From: Dillenia suffruticosa
Lineage: Eukaryota; Streptophyta; Magnoliopsida; Dilleniales; Dilleniaceae
Length of the DNA: 64,000 nt
Direction of reading: 5' to 3'
NCBI GenBank assembly: GCA_033439265.1
Contig: JAVTVX010000005.1
Location: 1,064,001-1,128,000 of the forward strand
Position 1 is the stretch's first letter, and each line of letters starts with the position of its first letter. Shown in pieces: positions 12,801 through 23,489 of the stretch. Both the position numbers and the translations under genes were made by a program. The notes under the pieces are model-generated. The model searched no databases. It saw only the letters and a list, made by a program, of their open reading frames with translations, and was not told where the DNA came from.

Positions 12801-13470
12801 GTGTATGTATGTATCAATATGAATATGTATGACTGTTATCAACGTGTAAAAACATTTTAACAACAAATTCACAGTCGACAGTAACCTTTGAAGGTTGTGA
12901 ATGCCAACACTTGAATGACCAAATTGGGGTTTAAAAAATTTGGTGGGAACCTACATTAAATTCTAACAGCTTCCATACACATTTTACATAATCAATGAAA
13001 TATTCATCCAGGTATTGTAAATGACAATACAAACAAGTTACGACTAATAGGCATGACTATAAAATCTAAAACAAATTGAGCAAAATGAAGATCCAACCAT
13101 GGAAATGCTAAAGCTAAATTATTTAATGAATGAAAATGTTCAACACAAGCCAAGCAAAGCATGGATAAATAAGATTTCTCACAATTTTCAAAACTGAAGT
13201 CCGGAACAGAATGGAAAAAGCATAGCAATTGCAATGAAGAGAAGGAAGAAGGGATGGAGATTGAGAAATACAAAACCTTGTGGAAGCCATTGAAAGAGCG
13301 CTTAGCAGTAGAACCAAGTCTGGAAATCGAAGAAGAGAAGAAAGTTCTGGAAGTAGAAAGTGAAGGATCAACCAAAACCCTAGTTGACGAGGATGACGAT
13401 GAACCACTGAGATTAGAGAAGTACTTTTGGGCATTATTCCTCTTGAGAAGCGACACCAATTGGTTCCGAT

Positions 13471-13474
<4 letters not shown>
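9880..13474 (-). CDS. COX15: Heme A synthase COX15, mitochondrial
   Basis: Inner-membrane enzyme that converts heme O to heme A for cytochrome c oxidase. Seven exons, gene order: 13277-13474, 11757-12055, 11271-11496, 10951-11196, 10717-10827, 10208-10339, 9880-10050. They join in frame to 460 residues, near the length of other plant COX15 proteins. Residues 1-66 (exon 1) are Ser/Arg-rich with few acids, as in a mitochondrial presequence. Conserved signatures follow: GGMTRLTRSGLSMTDWK, the heme-ligand histidines in EYAHRMWGR, AAHLTSAF, DHRILA and AHQAGA, and GQGFIGWWMV. The protein ends in VAKTF then TGA at 9880-9882. The start at 13474 is abutted by a 42-base GA run (minus strand). Donors are GT in all introns; intron 1 has a weak GTTTTG donor. 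Recognition is firm; exon 1 is the least conserved part. Confidence 0.93.
12719..12781. repeat. Short direct repeat in COX15 intron 1
   Basis: A 20-base word starting CATGGATACAATTAGC occurs at 12719 and again at 12762, a 43-base period. Small local duplication with no evident function. Confidence 0.6.

Positions 13475-13475
<1 letters not shown>

Positions 13476-13517
<42 letters not shown>
13476..13517 (-). repeat. GA/CT microsatellite in the COX15 5' leader
   Basis: Forty-two bases of CT on the plus strand (GA on the mRNA strand) end one base before the COX15 initiator codon. GA/CT tracts in plant 5' leaders are known binding sites for BPC/GAGA-type proteins; that role here is inference. 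Confidence 0.8.
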
Positions 13518-13521
<4 letters not shown>

Positions 13522-13747
13522 TCAGGGGCCCGGGTTTGGGGTTTTGCCACAGAAATGAACGAATGGGTTGGGAACTGTTGAATAATATGCAACCCGGTTC
13601 TCAAAAAATAAATAAATAAAAACCTGGAGCGAAGGTGAGCCCACCGAATTGGACATGGCTTGGGGGCTTAAGGTAGCTACCGGAGGGATTCACCGTTACT
13701 GTTATTTCATTTTTCGGTACTGTAAATAAATAATTTCGTTACTGTTA

Positions 13748-13988
13748 TTTTTTAATCAAGTCATGAAAATAACGAAATCGATTTTCAAGAATGAATGAAA
13801 TTGAAATTAAGTTGATTTTTCAAAAATTATCACACAATATATTTTTTTTTTTCTTATTTCACCCAAAGCCATTTAACACCTCTCTATTTCCCTTCAAACC
13901 TACTTACCAGATCCTCACCAAAATTCCACCATCCCTCTCTCCTCTCCAAACCCATTTACTTCCTCTCTCTCTTTCCTACTCCCCCCAC

Positions 13989-14030
<42 letters not shown>

Positions 14031-14293
14031 CCATGTAAGAGAGAAGATAAGTGGGTTTGGGGAGGAGAAAGAAATTTGGTGGAGTTTGGATAAAGATGTG
14101 TAAGCAAATTTGGAGAAAAATGATGAGGAGATAAGTGGGTTCAGGTAAAATCAAGGAAAAATTATTTTTATGTAAAATTGATTTTCAAGAAATCGATTTC
14201 ATTCTAGATCTTTTCGTCATTTTTAGATAGTATTTGAAGTTTATTTTAAAAAAAAATCAATTTCATTATTTTCATGACCTAAATAAAAATATC
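13748..14293. mobile_element. Foldback (long inverted repeat) element with a CT microsatellite at its centre
   Basis: The outer arms pair: 13748-13785 and the reverse complement of about 14250-14293 share TCATGAAAATAA and GAAAT(C/T)GATTTT. Inner arms also pair: CTCCAAACCCA at about 13945 matches the complement of TGGGTTTGGGGAG at about 14053. A (CT)n run at 13991-14025 forms the loop. The whole is about 545 bp without coding capacity, like a foldback MITE. It lies between the COX15 promoter and the SIP1 3' end. No clean target duplication was defined. Confidence 0.6.
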
Positions 14294-15904
14294 CATATTT
14301 TTATAATTTTAATCTCTAAATATAATATTTAGAGAAATAACCCCCAACTTGCATAAAAATTATTTCACATAAATTTTTTAACCAACAACATCTGGTTCAA
14401 CCAGTAATCAGATACTAACATATTTTAAATAAAGTTTTAATCAAATCTTATGTAAAGTAAAAGAGATAACGGGAGAGTTTTACATTTTAAGGGTCAAAGC
14501 TGACTCAAAATGAAATTAATCAAATCAAATATAATTACTAATGATTTATATAAAAAATAAATAAATTTTTAATCCATATTATTATTACATTAAAAGTTGA
14601 TATGAGATCAAAAGATAATTATAATTATCCGAGTAATTTTTTACCTTATTTTTCATATTTAATATATAAAATTTAAGTTAAATATGTTGTAAGGAAAGTA
14701 AAATCATTCCCAAATAAGAAAGAAAAAGTATACCCATTTTTAAGGGGTATTATCCCTTCCAAGTGTATTACATTAATGTATTTTATTTTATAGAAAGAAA
14801 ATATAAATTAAATTGAATTTTTAAGAGTAAAAAATTAATATATTTAATTTAAAAAATTAGAAAGAGAAAAACCAAATATTTAGAGAAAAAAGATTTTAAA
14901 TAATTAAATTTTAGAAGAAAAAAATTAATTTTCTTTTTTAGAGAAAAATAAAATAAATGTATTTAGAAAGAGAAAATTTGAAATAAATTATTTTTTTTTT
15001 AAAAAAGAGAAAATTAATACTTTTCTTAAATTTATACAAAGTCAATATAAATAGAGGAAAAAATAATTGTTAAATTATAAAAAGGTAAAAATTACCCAAG
15101 CATTAATATACATATCAACTATAGAGAAATGGAAAAAAAAAAAATACCTCTCTATCATTTCACCTGTATCATTTTTCCTTCTAAAATTTTACCCATAACA
15201 AAGACAACCTAATTGTCACAAGTTAATTAAAGAATTGCTTTTAATAAAGTTAAATCAGTATCTCTTTTTTAAAGGTTTATTTATTATCGGATTAATATTA
15301 TATAATTTATTTGGTTTATATATTTTTTATAATAAAGTCTGATATAATTCATAAAAATATTAATTTCCTTTATGCTCTTATTTCATATTTGATAGTGTTT
15401 ACTTCTTTTAGATTCTAGATTTTCGAATGTATTTTTTCACATTAATAACAAATTAAAATTTATAGTTTATCGTTCTCAGCGTGTTTTTTTTTTTTTTTTG
15501 AATTATAAGCTTCAAATACATTTTTAACTAAAAGCAAATGAAATTCACGTTACTTAGCATGAAACTCTGGGAGTGTAACTTGATTACTTCAATACATTCC
15601 TGGTCTACAATGGGATTAGTAGCTTTTTTTTGGGAAAAAAAATGAAAAAAGATGAAAAGATAAATAGGGTAAGATCTGCAATTTCTTGTTGAATAAAAAA
15701 ATGCAATCAAAGGGACATCAATTGCTGGTGAACAGACTGCATTTTCAGTTCATGACCAATGATGGATCAAATACAAAGCTTGCAATAGCTCCTAAACCTT
15801 CTAACTGTCCCCTCAGGGGATTTTTTTTTTTTCTTTTTTATGTTTTTATTGCCAACACTAGAATGCTAGAGGCAGGGCTGCCAGAATGGAGAATTTCCGG
15901 TAAT
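14294..15904. other. AT-rich spacer between the foldback element and the SIP1 3' end
   Basis: Extremely AT-rich, with runs of A and T and repeated AGAGAAAA-type words around 14800-15130. No gene or named element recognised. The rightmost few hundred bases should hold the SIP1 3' UTR. Confidence 0.6.
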
Positions 15905-18900
15905 CTATACTTCTATGGTAACATTCCACAGGTATAACTCTTTCTGTGGGACTTGTAATGCGAAGGTGACCAATCCAGACCCTTCTTCATATCTGAATGC
16001 AACTTCCTCAGCATCGACTACTATTCTTCTTGGTCGACCAGATGAGTAAGCCCCAAATACGCCAGCCCCATGAGCTTTCATGATCACATTTGCCAGTCCC
16101 TCCGGTTCATACTTCAATTCCTTGATGGCCCCTCCAGAATTGAACATCTTGATTAGGCCTATAGGAGCAAATGCCACTCCATTCGACAATTTTCTCACAG
16201 GAACCACAGTGAAAACTTCATATTCTCTTGATTTTAGAGTAACGGGCATTGATGCATTCTTTGGGAGATAAATGGTCTCTCCTGCAAATACATATAGGAA
16301 TGATTCAAGAAATCAGAATAATATAGCACATACATTTTCTGGCAGCAACAATAAGGACATATTAACCCTTTTGCTACCATTTGGCTTCAAGCTCATGAGT
16401 AAAACTATATTTCGGCTAAAGACAGAAACTATACCGCCAAGATGGGAATATACAATGGCATCTCCATTCCAGCCATCATCAATCACTTTTGACAAATATT
16501 CAATGTCCTTAGGACGGACAACTCCAGTTGTTGTTCCAGGTTGTTCATCGTGGATAAGGTTCTTTTTTCCAACTCTGCACCACCCAGCTCCTTGGCAATT
16601 GAATACTCCCATGACTCCGGTGTAATCATTTAGATTCCATACCTTAAGAAGGCTGCAATAATTGTCAAGAGCAAATCAGGCAAAACAACCCCCCCCCCAA
16701 AAAAAAAAGAAATGCTTCAAATGAAACTTGGTGATTAGTTCTGACCTTCTTCCATCTCTTGCAGGATCTGAAAACAAGCAATCCCTAGTTGGTCTTCCAG
16801 GAAGCTTGGCCCTTAATATAGAGCCATCGGGAAGTACAAGCTTCTTCAATAGATTGAAGTCATGCTGTCCGGGCTTGTCACTGCAGCAAATATTAACTCT
16901 CATGAATAACCTATTATAGATATAGCCATTCAGAGTAGACAAATATTTATGAAAAAGGATCATGCCTGACATAAATAGCACATCCCCCCACTGCACGTGC
17001 TGCTCCATGGTATTCAGCCATTGGGTGTAGGCTCTGCAATGTCAATTAATTTTGAGTTTAATCCAGCAGCAGAAAGAAGAAAAAGAAATATAGTCTTGAA
17101 GTGGGAAACAAGATAGAAACATATAACAAATTACATGGAACATATCCCAGTCTGGCTGCATAAATTCTCCAAGAAAGACTGTGTTATAAGCAACTGAAGC
17201 AATATGAATTGTGTGGGATGCTGGATCTCTAGGCCAGAAATCGTCCGACGCTCTTACAACAGCCGACTTCTTTGCACTGCATCAGTATATTCCAAGCTTA
17301 ATTATACACAAATTCTTGTGCACACCATGTAGTTCATATGTATGATAATGGTCAACCCATGTAAGAAACATTCAGGCACCTGTATAGACCATCTGTATTG
17401 TGACTCATACAAGAGATTATTCCGTTATCAGGAAAGTTTCTAGAAATTGATGCCTCCAATGCTTGATGGTACTTCCTAGCAAGTTTCACCCTTCCACCAT
17501 GGCCTGCACCTAAAGTCTCAAGGATGTTCTGGACATCTACCTTGACCCCATTAACGCCAGCCGATGCAAGATAAGAGTGAAGTTCATTATAGAAGCTGAA
17601 AACTTTCTCTGGGTGAACAAGACCAAGACCATTTGTAGTAATGCTGTTTAATGCATCACAAGGCTCATTGGACTGGACCCCTGGAGATGAAACAGGGTAG
17701 GTCAACTTGGAGTCATAGTGCTCCATTCCAGTGCCACCAGGCCTAACTCCACCCCAGTACCCTGTAATTGCATGCCACACATAGACATACCTGTAAAAAG
17801 AGTTCAGATGGGAATGAGAAAGTTCGAACCAAGCTGTTGCATCTGAACAATATATAAATTTACTTGGTGAAGACAATACTTTAATGCGTGCTTGTCTTTG
17901 ATTTCATTCACAATGTGAGCAAGGCCTAATGCTGGATCCTCTACCCTGTGACCTTCTTTGCCATCTTTTTGAAATTTGTGGTTTTCTTTGATGTTGGTCA
18001 ACCGGTTTGCAAAGCTGGAACAAGACAAGAAAAATGAAAACATATTTGGCATTCATACGAGAAACGTCAGGAATATATTTCACTGTTTCAACTTCAAGTA
18101 CTCACTTGGCTGTGTTATCAGCTTTGGCCTCCATACTAGAAGGATCCATTCCTACTGATTGCCATCCATCATCAATAATAATGAATTTTGGTGGAATCCC
18201 ACCATTCTCCAGACTACAAGAAAGCATGAATTACAACCTGCTTGTCATGATAAAACGACGTTGTGAAGCATGCGTGTGATGAGCAGGAAATACCTTTGCA
18301 ATCCTTGTTTCACTCCTTCGGCAGTAACATCGGTGTAAAATGCATCCCATGTACACCAACCAAACCAGTTCAACACATCTGGCATCTGCAGCATGTAACC
18401 TTAAGATGAAATCATGAATTGTATGAGAATAAAATGAAGCTACAGCACTAGAACAATTTAAAGGAAAAGGTACCTTCTTTCTCTCACGATGACAAAATGT
18501 CTGCAGATGTTTCTCCACTGACCTGCAAAGACAACAAAATTATGTAAGTCAATGAATATTTGTCTTTGTATATGCTGGAATGCATCAGCCTCATGTTGAG
18601 TTTCTCCAAGGTCTTGTGATGAAGGAAGGAGGCAAACTTAATGTCCATCAAGCTGAATGCAAATGAAAAAACCAAAATTAACAAAACATAAAACAGAATC
18701 CGGAGGAAAACACAGATCATTTTGCTTTCATTAGCTTCTTTCTGCAGATCATTATAGATTTAAACAATTCAATTCAAGAAAAAAAATAATTCAGAGGGTA
18801 AAGAAAAAAATAAATGGTCATGCACAAACTCAAGTCAACCAGGTCTGATGTCCCAAACTAGTCCTTCAATTATTCTTTACGTTTTGCTAGATTTAAGATC

Positions 18901-20169
18901 ATATTGTTAACAAAATTATATAACAAAAGATTGTTACAAGTTTATTAGGTCTTCCCTTAACACTAGGTACTCATTCAAATTGTATATTTATCTTTTCTCC
19001 TCATCGCGGCACTAAGAGTTCTGTCAGTTCATTTATTCTAATCCTAATTCTCATGTTGTTTCTTGATTGCCCCACAATCTGTACCAAGGGCAATGCCAGC
19101 CTACAATCACAAAAAGGGGGAAAAATGAAACATACTAAAAGGTGGAAGATCGTTTGATGATCTAATTGAACTTACTTCACGGCATTAGTGATGACTTGGA
19201 ATGGATCTGGCCCAGCAGCCACAAATACCAAATGACTCCCTTCAAATCCTTCAACAGCAGGGTCACCTGTAACAACAATCAAAACAGCTTAAATACTAAT
19301 AAAAAAGAAAAAGAAAAGAAAAGAACAGAAGAAACAATATTAATTGGTCAGACTAATCATACCACTTTCCAAGCAGATCCCCAACTCATTATTATCATTC
19401 CCTTGAAGGACAGCCCTAAAATCTCCTTCAAGTATCGGTAAGAAAACGGTGTAAAGCGCTTCACCTTCCTCACCAAATTGAGAACCATCATTTACTTCAA
19501 CAATTAAGAATTGGGTCTCAAAAGGAATGTCTTGCCCACAAGAACCCATTCTCTGTGTCATCCACCACAACTTGAATCGGAACAGACACATGAATCTCAA
19601 TCCTCTGCCAAATCAAACAGGATAAAATTTTTATAGGGACCTAGGAAAAAAATTCTAAAAAGCCAATATCTACGCCTGAAAAAAATTAAGGTAGTACGTA
19701 GAAAATAGTAGCATTCAACTGCAAATTTCCAGTCTGCCAAAAGAGAAGGGATCAGGACAAATTAGCTTAGCAAAAGTAAAACCTTTTTTAGCTGTTGATC
19801 ATACTCGACATAAAAGAAGGAACAAAAGAAAAAAAAAATTAAGAAGACAACATCAGAGTGCATGCAACCATAAATCTCTCAAGTAATTTCTCTAATTTAG
19901 TAGATAATAATATCAAACATAGAAATTGTGAGAATCAAAATCATATGTCAGATCAAAAAAAGGAAGTGAAGAGCATACTCAAGTTTGCCGACGGGAAAAA
20001 CTCGGCGACAGCCGGTCCGATCAGAGGCAACACCAATAAAACCACCGTTGGTAACACCGTCGCCGGTGGCCGGAGTAATAACAATGTTGTCGTGAACATC
20101 ATTCAAAATGCATTTCCCCAACACCATCAACTTTCCATCCGACACATTAATCCCAGCACCCACCGTCAT
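15905..20169 (-). CDS. RFS1: SIP1-type raffinose synthase-like galactosyltransferase/alpha-galactosidase (GH36)
   Basis: Cytosolic GH36-family enzyme of the seed-imbibition/raffinose-synthase group. Thirteen exons, gene order: 19979-20169, 19363-19604, 19176-19266, 18474-18522, 18294-18385, 18106-18213, 17880-18014, 17380-17790, 17135-17276, 16966-17033, 16746-16880, 16435-16652, 15905-16281. They keep phase and give 752 residues, about the length of Arabidopsis SIP1. Family blocks are intact: [63 protein letters not shown], the nucleophile region GVKVDVQ (Asp about 388), the acid/base region [12 protein letters not shown] (Asp about 451-452), and [18 protein letters not shown]. The intron after 16966 starts with GC rather than GT. 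MTVGAG at 20169 is the first ATG and matches SIP1. SIP1-group proteins may act as alpha-galactosidases rather than true raffinose synthases, so substrate is uncertain. Confidence 0.93.
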
Positions 20170-20327
20170 TTCTCTCAATCAAATCAAAAACCAACAACAC
20201 CCCAACAAAAACACAACCCTACAGATAGAAAAAAGCGTTAGAGAAAGAAGAAAGATGGAGTTTCTTGGTTTTCTTTCTCTACGTCTAGCAGGTGGGGTTG
20301 GTGACAAGATGCTATGTTTGGAGGGGC

Positions 20328-20335
20328 TTTATATA
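20328..20335 (-). promoter_or_regulatory. TATA box of the SIP1-like gene
   Basis: TATATAAA on the minus strand, in GC-richer surroundings, about 160 bases upstream of the ATG at 20169. This predicts a transcript start near 20300 and a 5' leader of roughly 130 bases. Confidence 0.65.
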
Positions 20336-20734
20336 GGGAAAAGGCGCGTAAAAGGCGGACACAATTAGAGGTAATTCGTTCATTGTAGAGAATATCTGGT
20401 TCTGGGTCTGATGAGATGGGCGGGAACTCTTACCAGATTCGTTGGATGCGACTGTTTGGCATTTCTGTGCTCTTGTCAATTACTGCACCTGCGCCACATA
20501 AACACTCCTGACTTACCAGGCGACCCCACCCATGTGTGTTCCCCCCTGCTGTTCATCACCACGCATGTTTTCTAATCTACGACTCTGATTAGAGCATGTG
20601 CGGGTGGAGAAACAGCAGAATATTCTCGTATAAATATCTGCATCCGCGGCCCGTGAACTCGTCACGAGGAAGCACCTGTTTTTTCATTTTTCTGCCTTTC
20701 GGCTTTTGCGGCAGCCGTTCATCCTTAATCACAT

Positions 20735-20976
20735 CACGTGAATCAGGCTACGTGGCATCGCGTCAGCCGTTTGATCAATATTGTAGCGGACGTAATTGGG
20801 TGAAAGTCCGAACTAATAAGCAAAGGTCGCTTTGGGTTAAGGCTACTCCGAAGGAAACATGTTGAAGGCGTGAAAAAAATTGGAGAAAATGACGTGTAAT
20901 GTAGGAGACACGTAGAGATGACGTGGAGATAGGAATAGATGTAGAAGGAGAGGGAAAGTGCGTGGAGCCACGTCGG
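20735..20976. promoter_or_regulatory. Cluster of ACGT-core (ABRE/G-box-like) motifs upstream of the SIP1-like gene
   Basis: Within 242 bases there are about seven ACGT cores: CACGTG at 20735, ACGTGGC at 20750, GACGTAA near 20790, GACGTGT at 20891, ACACGTA at 20908, ACGTGG at 20921 and CCACGTCGG at 20968. They lie 570-810 bases upstream of the SIP1-like start. Such groups fit bZIP control by abscisic acid or stress, in line with raffinose-family metabolism; control of this gene is inferred. Confidence 0.5.
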
Positions 20977-21594
20977 CAAACAACAGCTGAGGTGACAAGA
21001 ACTATGATGGGTCAAAGGTCAATGTCAAAAAGGAAAACCTTTGGAACGGAGTTGAGCCTACTTGCCAAATCAAACTCGAGTACCCCTCCCTTGACCCATT
21101 CGCCGCTTCCCATGGTTTTATCAAAATCCTAATAATTCTCTCAACAATAGCATTTTCATAACTTTTTAAAATAATTTCTGGATAGCCTCTTGAACAAGGA
21201 AAAAAAATGAAAATTCTGTATAGATTTTTCAATTACTTGACCATGGTTATAGTTGAAAATGAGGAATTGATCAGTTGGCCAACCAACCAGCTATAAAATT
21301 GGCAAGTATTGCCTGAACCAGCTAAAATTTCATGAAGAACGCCCATCAAAATGCCTGGCAAATGCAACTTATTTGGTAGGTCAAACGTCAAAGTGGGGTG
21401 TGAGGAGCTGAATTTGATGAAGTGCTTTTAGTTCAAGCTTCTTTGATTTTGTGACAACTTGCATAATCTCCGTTTTAGCATGCCTTTTATCTGGTTTTCG
21501 GTCTTGATTTTATAGGATGTATTGTCATACTATCGACCCGCTTTTCTAAATCATCACAGCATACCAATGGTTGGTTCACCTCATGTTAGGTTAC

Positions 21595-21730
21595 GTATAT
21601 TTTATGATCAAATTTTTGAATTTAATTTGATTTGGGAATTAAACAAACTACGGTGAAAGAATAATCTTTTAAATGGACCAGTGTAAAAATATAATCTCGA
21701 ATATCAATTGATATAATATAAAAAAAAAAT
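21595..21730 (+). mobile_element. SINE-like fragment, family B
   Basis: GATTTGGGAATTAAACAAACTACGG followed by AATAATCTTTTAAATGG-like words matches segments at 27255-27400 (plus) and 31205-31415 (minus). The three copies share a box-B-like region, then a conserved stretch around AACTACG, GGATAAC and TTAAATG. This copy is 5' truncated and ends in an A-rich tail near 21730. Confidence 0.45.
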
Positions 21731-22059
21731 TATCGTAGTATCACGATATCATTGATATGACTGCTGATATGGATTTTGATACGTTGTGTAAGTCGACTTT
21801 AGGATGTCTTATGATAGAAAGAGATTTTGTAATCAATTAGAATAAAAAAAAAAAAATTAAAAGATCACCCCGAAAATATTTTAGAAGGGATCAACGAACA
21901 ATCAACTATAGGGGAAATACAAAGTGAAGAGATATAGAACATTCCCTCCAATCTGACCTAGAAAGTAAAGGAACGACTAAGATTCCAAATTAAAAAAAAT
22001 TTTACAAGATACTTTTTCTTATCTGTGCTCTGTATTTGTAATGTGGGTGCCTAGCAACA

Positions 22060-22345
22060 ATCAAAAGGCATAGCTCTTTCATCATGACCTCTATAATTCG
22101 AAGAAGGTGACCTGTCCCAGCACTTCTTCATGTCTAAAACTCAACTTCCACTATATCCGGTGTCAACTGATACTCTTCTTGGTCGAGAAGACAAGTGGGC
22201 CTCACTTTCATGACCGTATTCGCGGTTATCTCCAGCTTATAATTCAATTCGATGGCCACCCCAGAATAAAATATGGCCTCACAGGAGCAAATGACACTCC
22301 ATGCGCACAACTTCTTGATTCCAAGGGTCTCATATTTTATAATTT
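22060..22345 (-). pseudogene. Relic of a second SIP1/raffinose-synthase-like last exon
   Basis: The stretch aligns by eye with the last exon of the SIP1-like gene (15905-16281) on the same strand. Shared words include CTCTTCTTGGTCGA, CTTTCATGA, CAATTC then GATGGCC, CCAGAAT, and AGGAGCAAATG then CACTCCAT. Its conceptual peptide keeps SGVAIELNYKLEITANTVMK against [21 protein letters not shown] of the intact gene. Only this exon's worth is found; reading is broken, and upstream exons are not seen between 22.35 and 26 kb. It lies about 2 kb upstream of the intact gene in the same orientation, so a decayed tandem paralogue is the simplest reading. Confidence 0.75.
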
Positions 22346-22469
22346 TATTCACGGGGAACTATTTTATTGAGTAATGTCTGACCTAATAATTTTCAGTGAG
22401 GCAGAGTTGAGTCATTCCCCTATTAAATTAATTAAGGAGTAGTTATGGATAAAATTCTATTTTTTATCG

Positions 22470-22650
22470 GCTCTTAATTTTTTTTTCTTGATTATTGGTA
22501 TCTAAAAATTTGATTAATCCGTTTTGAGTAATCGTGTAGTTCAATTTAAGAACCGACTCTCCTAATATCTTTTTTCCATTTACAAAACTTGAATTTAAGA
22601 TTTTAATTAAAAAAATTTAATGTACTACCATTAAATCTATAGACTGTGCT
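22470..22650 (-). mobile_element. SINE-like element, family D
   Basis: On the minus strand: a box-B-like AAATTCAAGTTTTG, then AGGAGAGTCGGTTCTTAAATTG, then ACGGATTAATCAAAT. The same order of words recurs at 27405-27580, 51790-51970, 54705-54880 and 55740-55895. No target duplication was defined for this copy. Confidence 0.5.
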
Positions 22651-23292
22651 CTTAGTTTTTTATCTTCTCTCCGACTTGTAATCTAGTATGTGCCATAAAT
22701 ATGTTGTCTAAGTCCTCCGGTCCTTGTTGCAAGAGCACAAACTACATCTTTTTTCAAGGATTTTGAGAGTTCTTCAACAGTGCTCTTTTTAAAAAAAAAA
22801 AAAAAAAATCCAAATTCTTAACATTATACTGATCTCATTCCATGGATGCCCATATTTGCACTTCACTTGTCATGTCCATCGTATTGATCTCATGAAGTTA
22901 ATTAGCATCATCATGAATGAAGTTCCCTTATGCTACAGCGCAAAGCAATGGTCCAAGGCAATAAATTGCTTGTGTAAATCAAATGTTTTTAGTAAAGTTT
23001 CCCAGAATTGACTTCACCTGAGGTAATTCTACCAATAATTTCCATACAAAGATTCCAAGTTTTTCAAATACGTAGGGTTTAAACAGTTTTGATAAGATTT
23101 TTTTATATTTTTTTATTTATTGGGACTGCGAAAATCACAAAAATATATGCTCTCACAAAATTTTAAATAGTAAATCTTAATTTCAGGAAAAATATTTGAA
23201 CAAAAGTTCTTTACCATTTGGATGTCCGACGACGGTTTCAAATCTTATCCACCTTCTTTTGCAAGTGGGTTGTACCTGAAGTAAATGAATAA

Positions 23293-23472
23293 TCAACAAA
23301 TGTTGGCGCAGATGGTAAGGAATCTACTGTCCTTTAAAACCGTGCTAGAGTTCGACTCCCCATAGAAATAGAGAGACATTTGTTGGGAAACCCCTTATAA
23401 AATGGGTCCCACAGAGATCGGTCGAGATTAATAGGGACGGAATCTCATATAACCAAAAAAAAAAAAAAAGGA
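23293..23472 (+). mobile_element. tRNA-derived SINE with target-site duplications
   Basis: The element starts near TGTTGGCGCAGATGGTAAGG (Pol III box A) and has GAGTTCGACTCC (box B) about 50 bases on. A body of about 180 bases ends in ATCTCATATAACC and a 14-base A tail. Flanking copies of GAAGTAAATGAATAA at 23278-23292 and GAAGTATATGAATAA at 23473-23487 differ by one base and are read as the target-site duplication. The 3' half resembles that of the SINE at 30337-30520. Confidence 0.85.
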
Positions 23473-23489
23473 GAAGTATATGAATAAAC

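Noticed and set aside
20596-20865. 89-codon plus-strand ORF upstream of the SIP1-like gene
   Set aside because: No recognisable domain; the region is better explained as promoter DNA with ACGT-core motifs.
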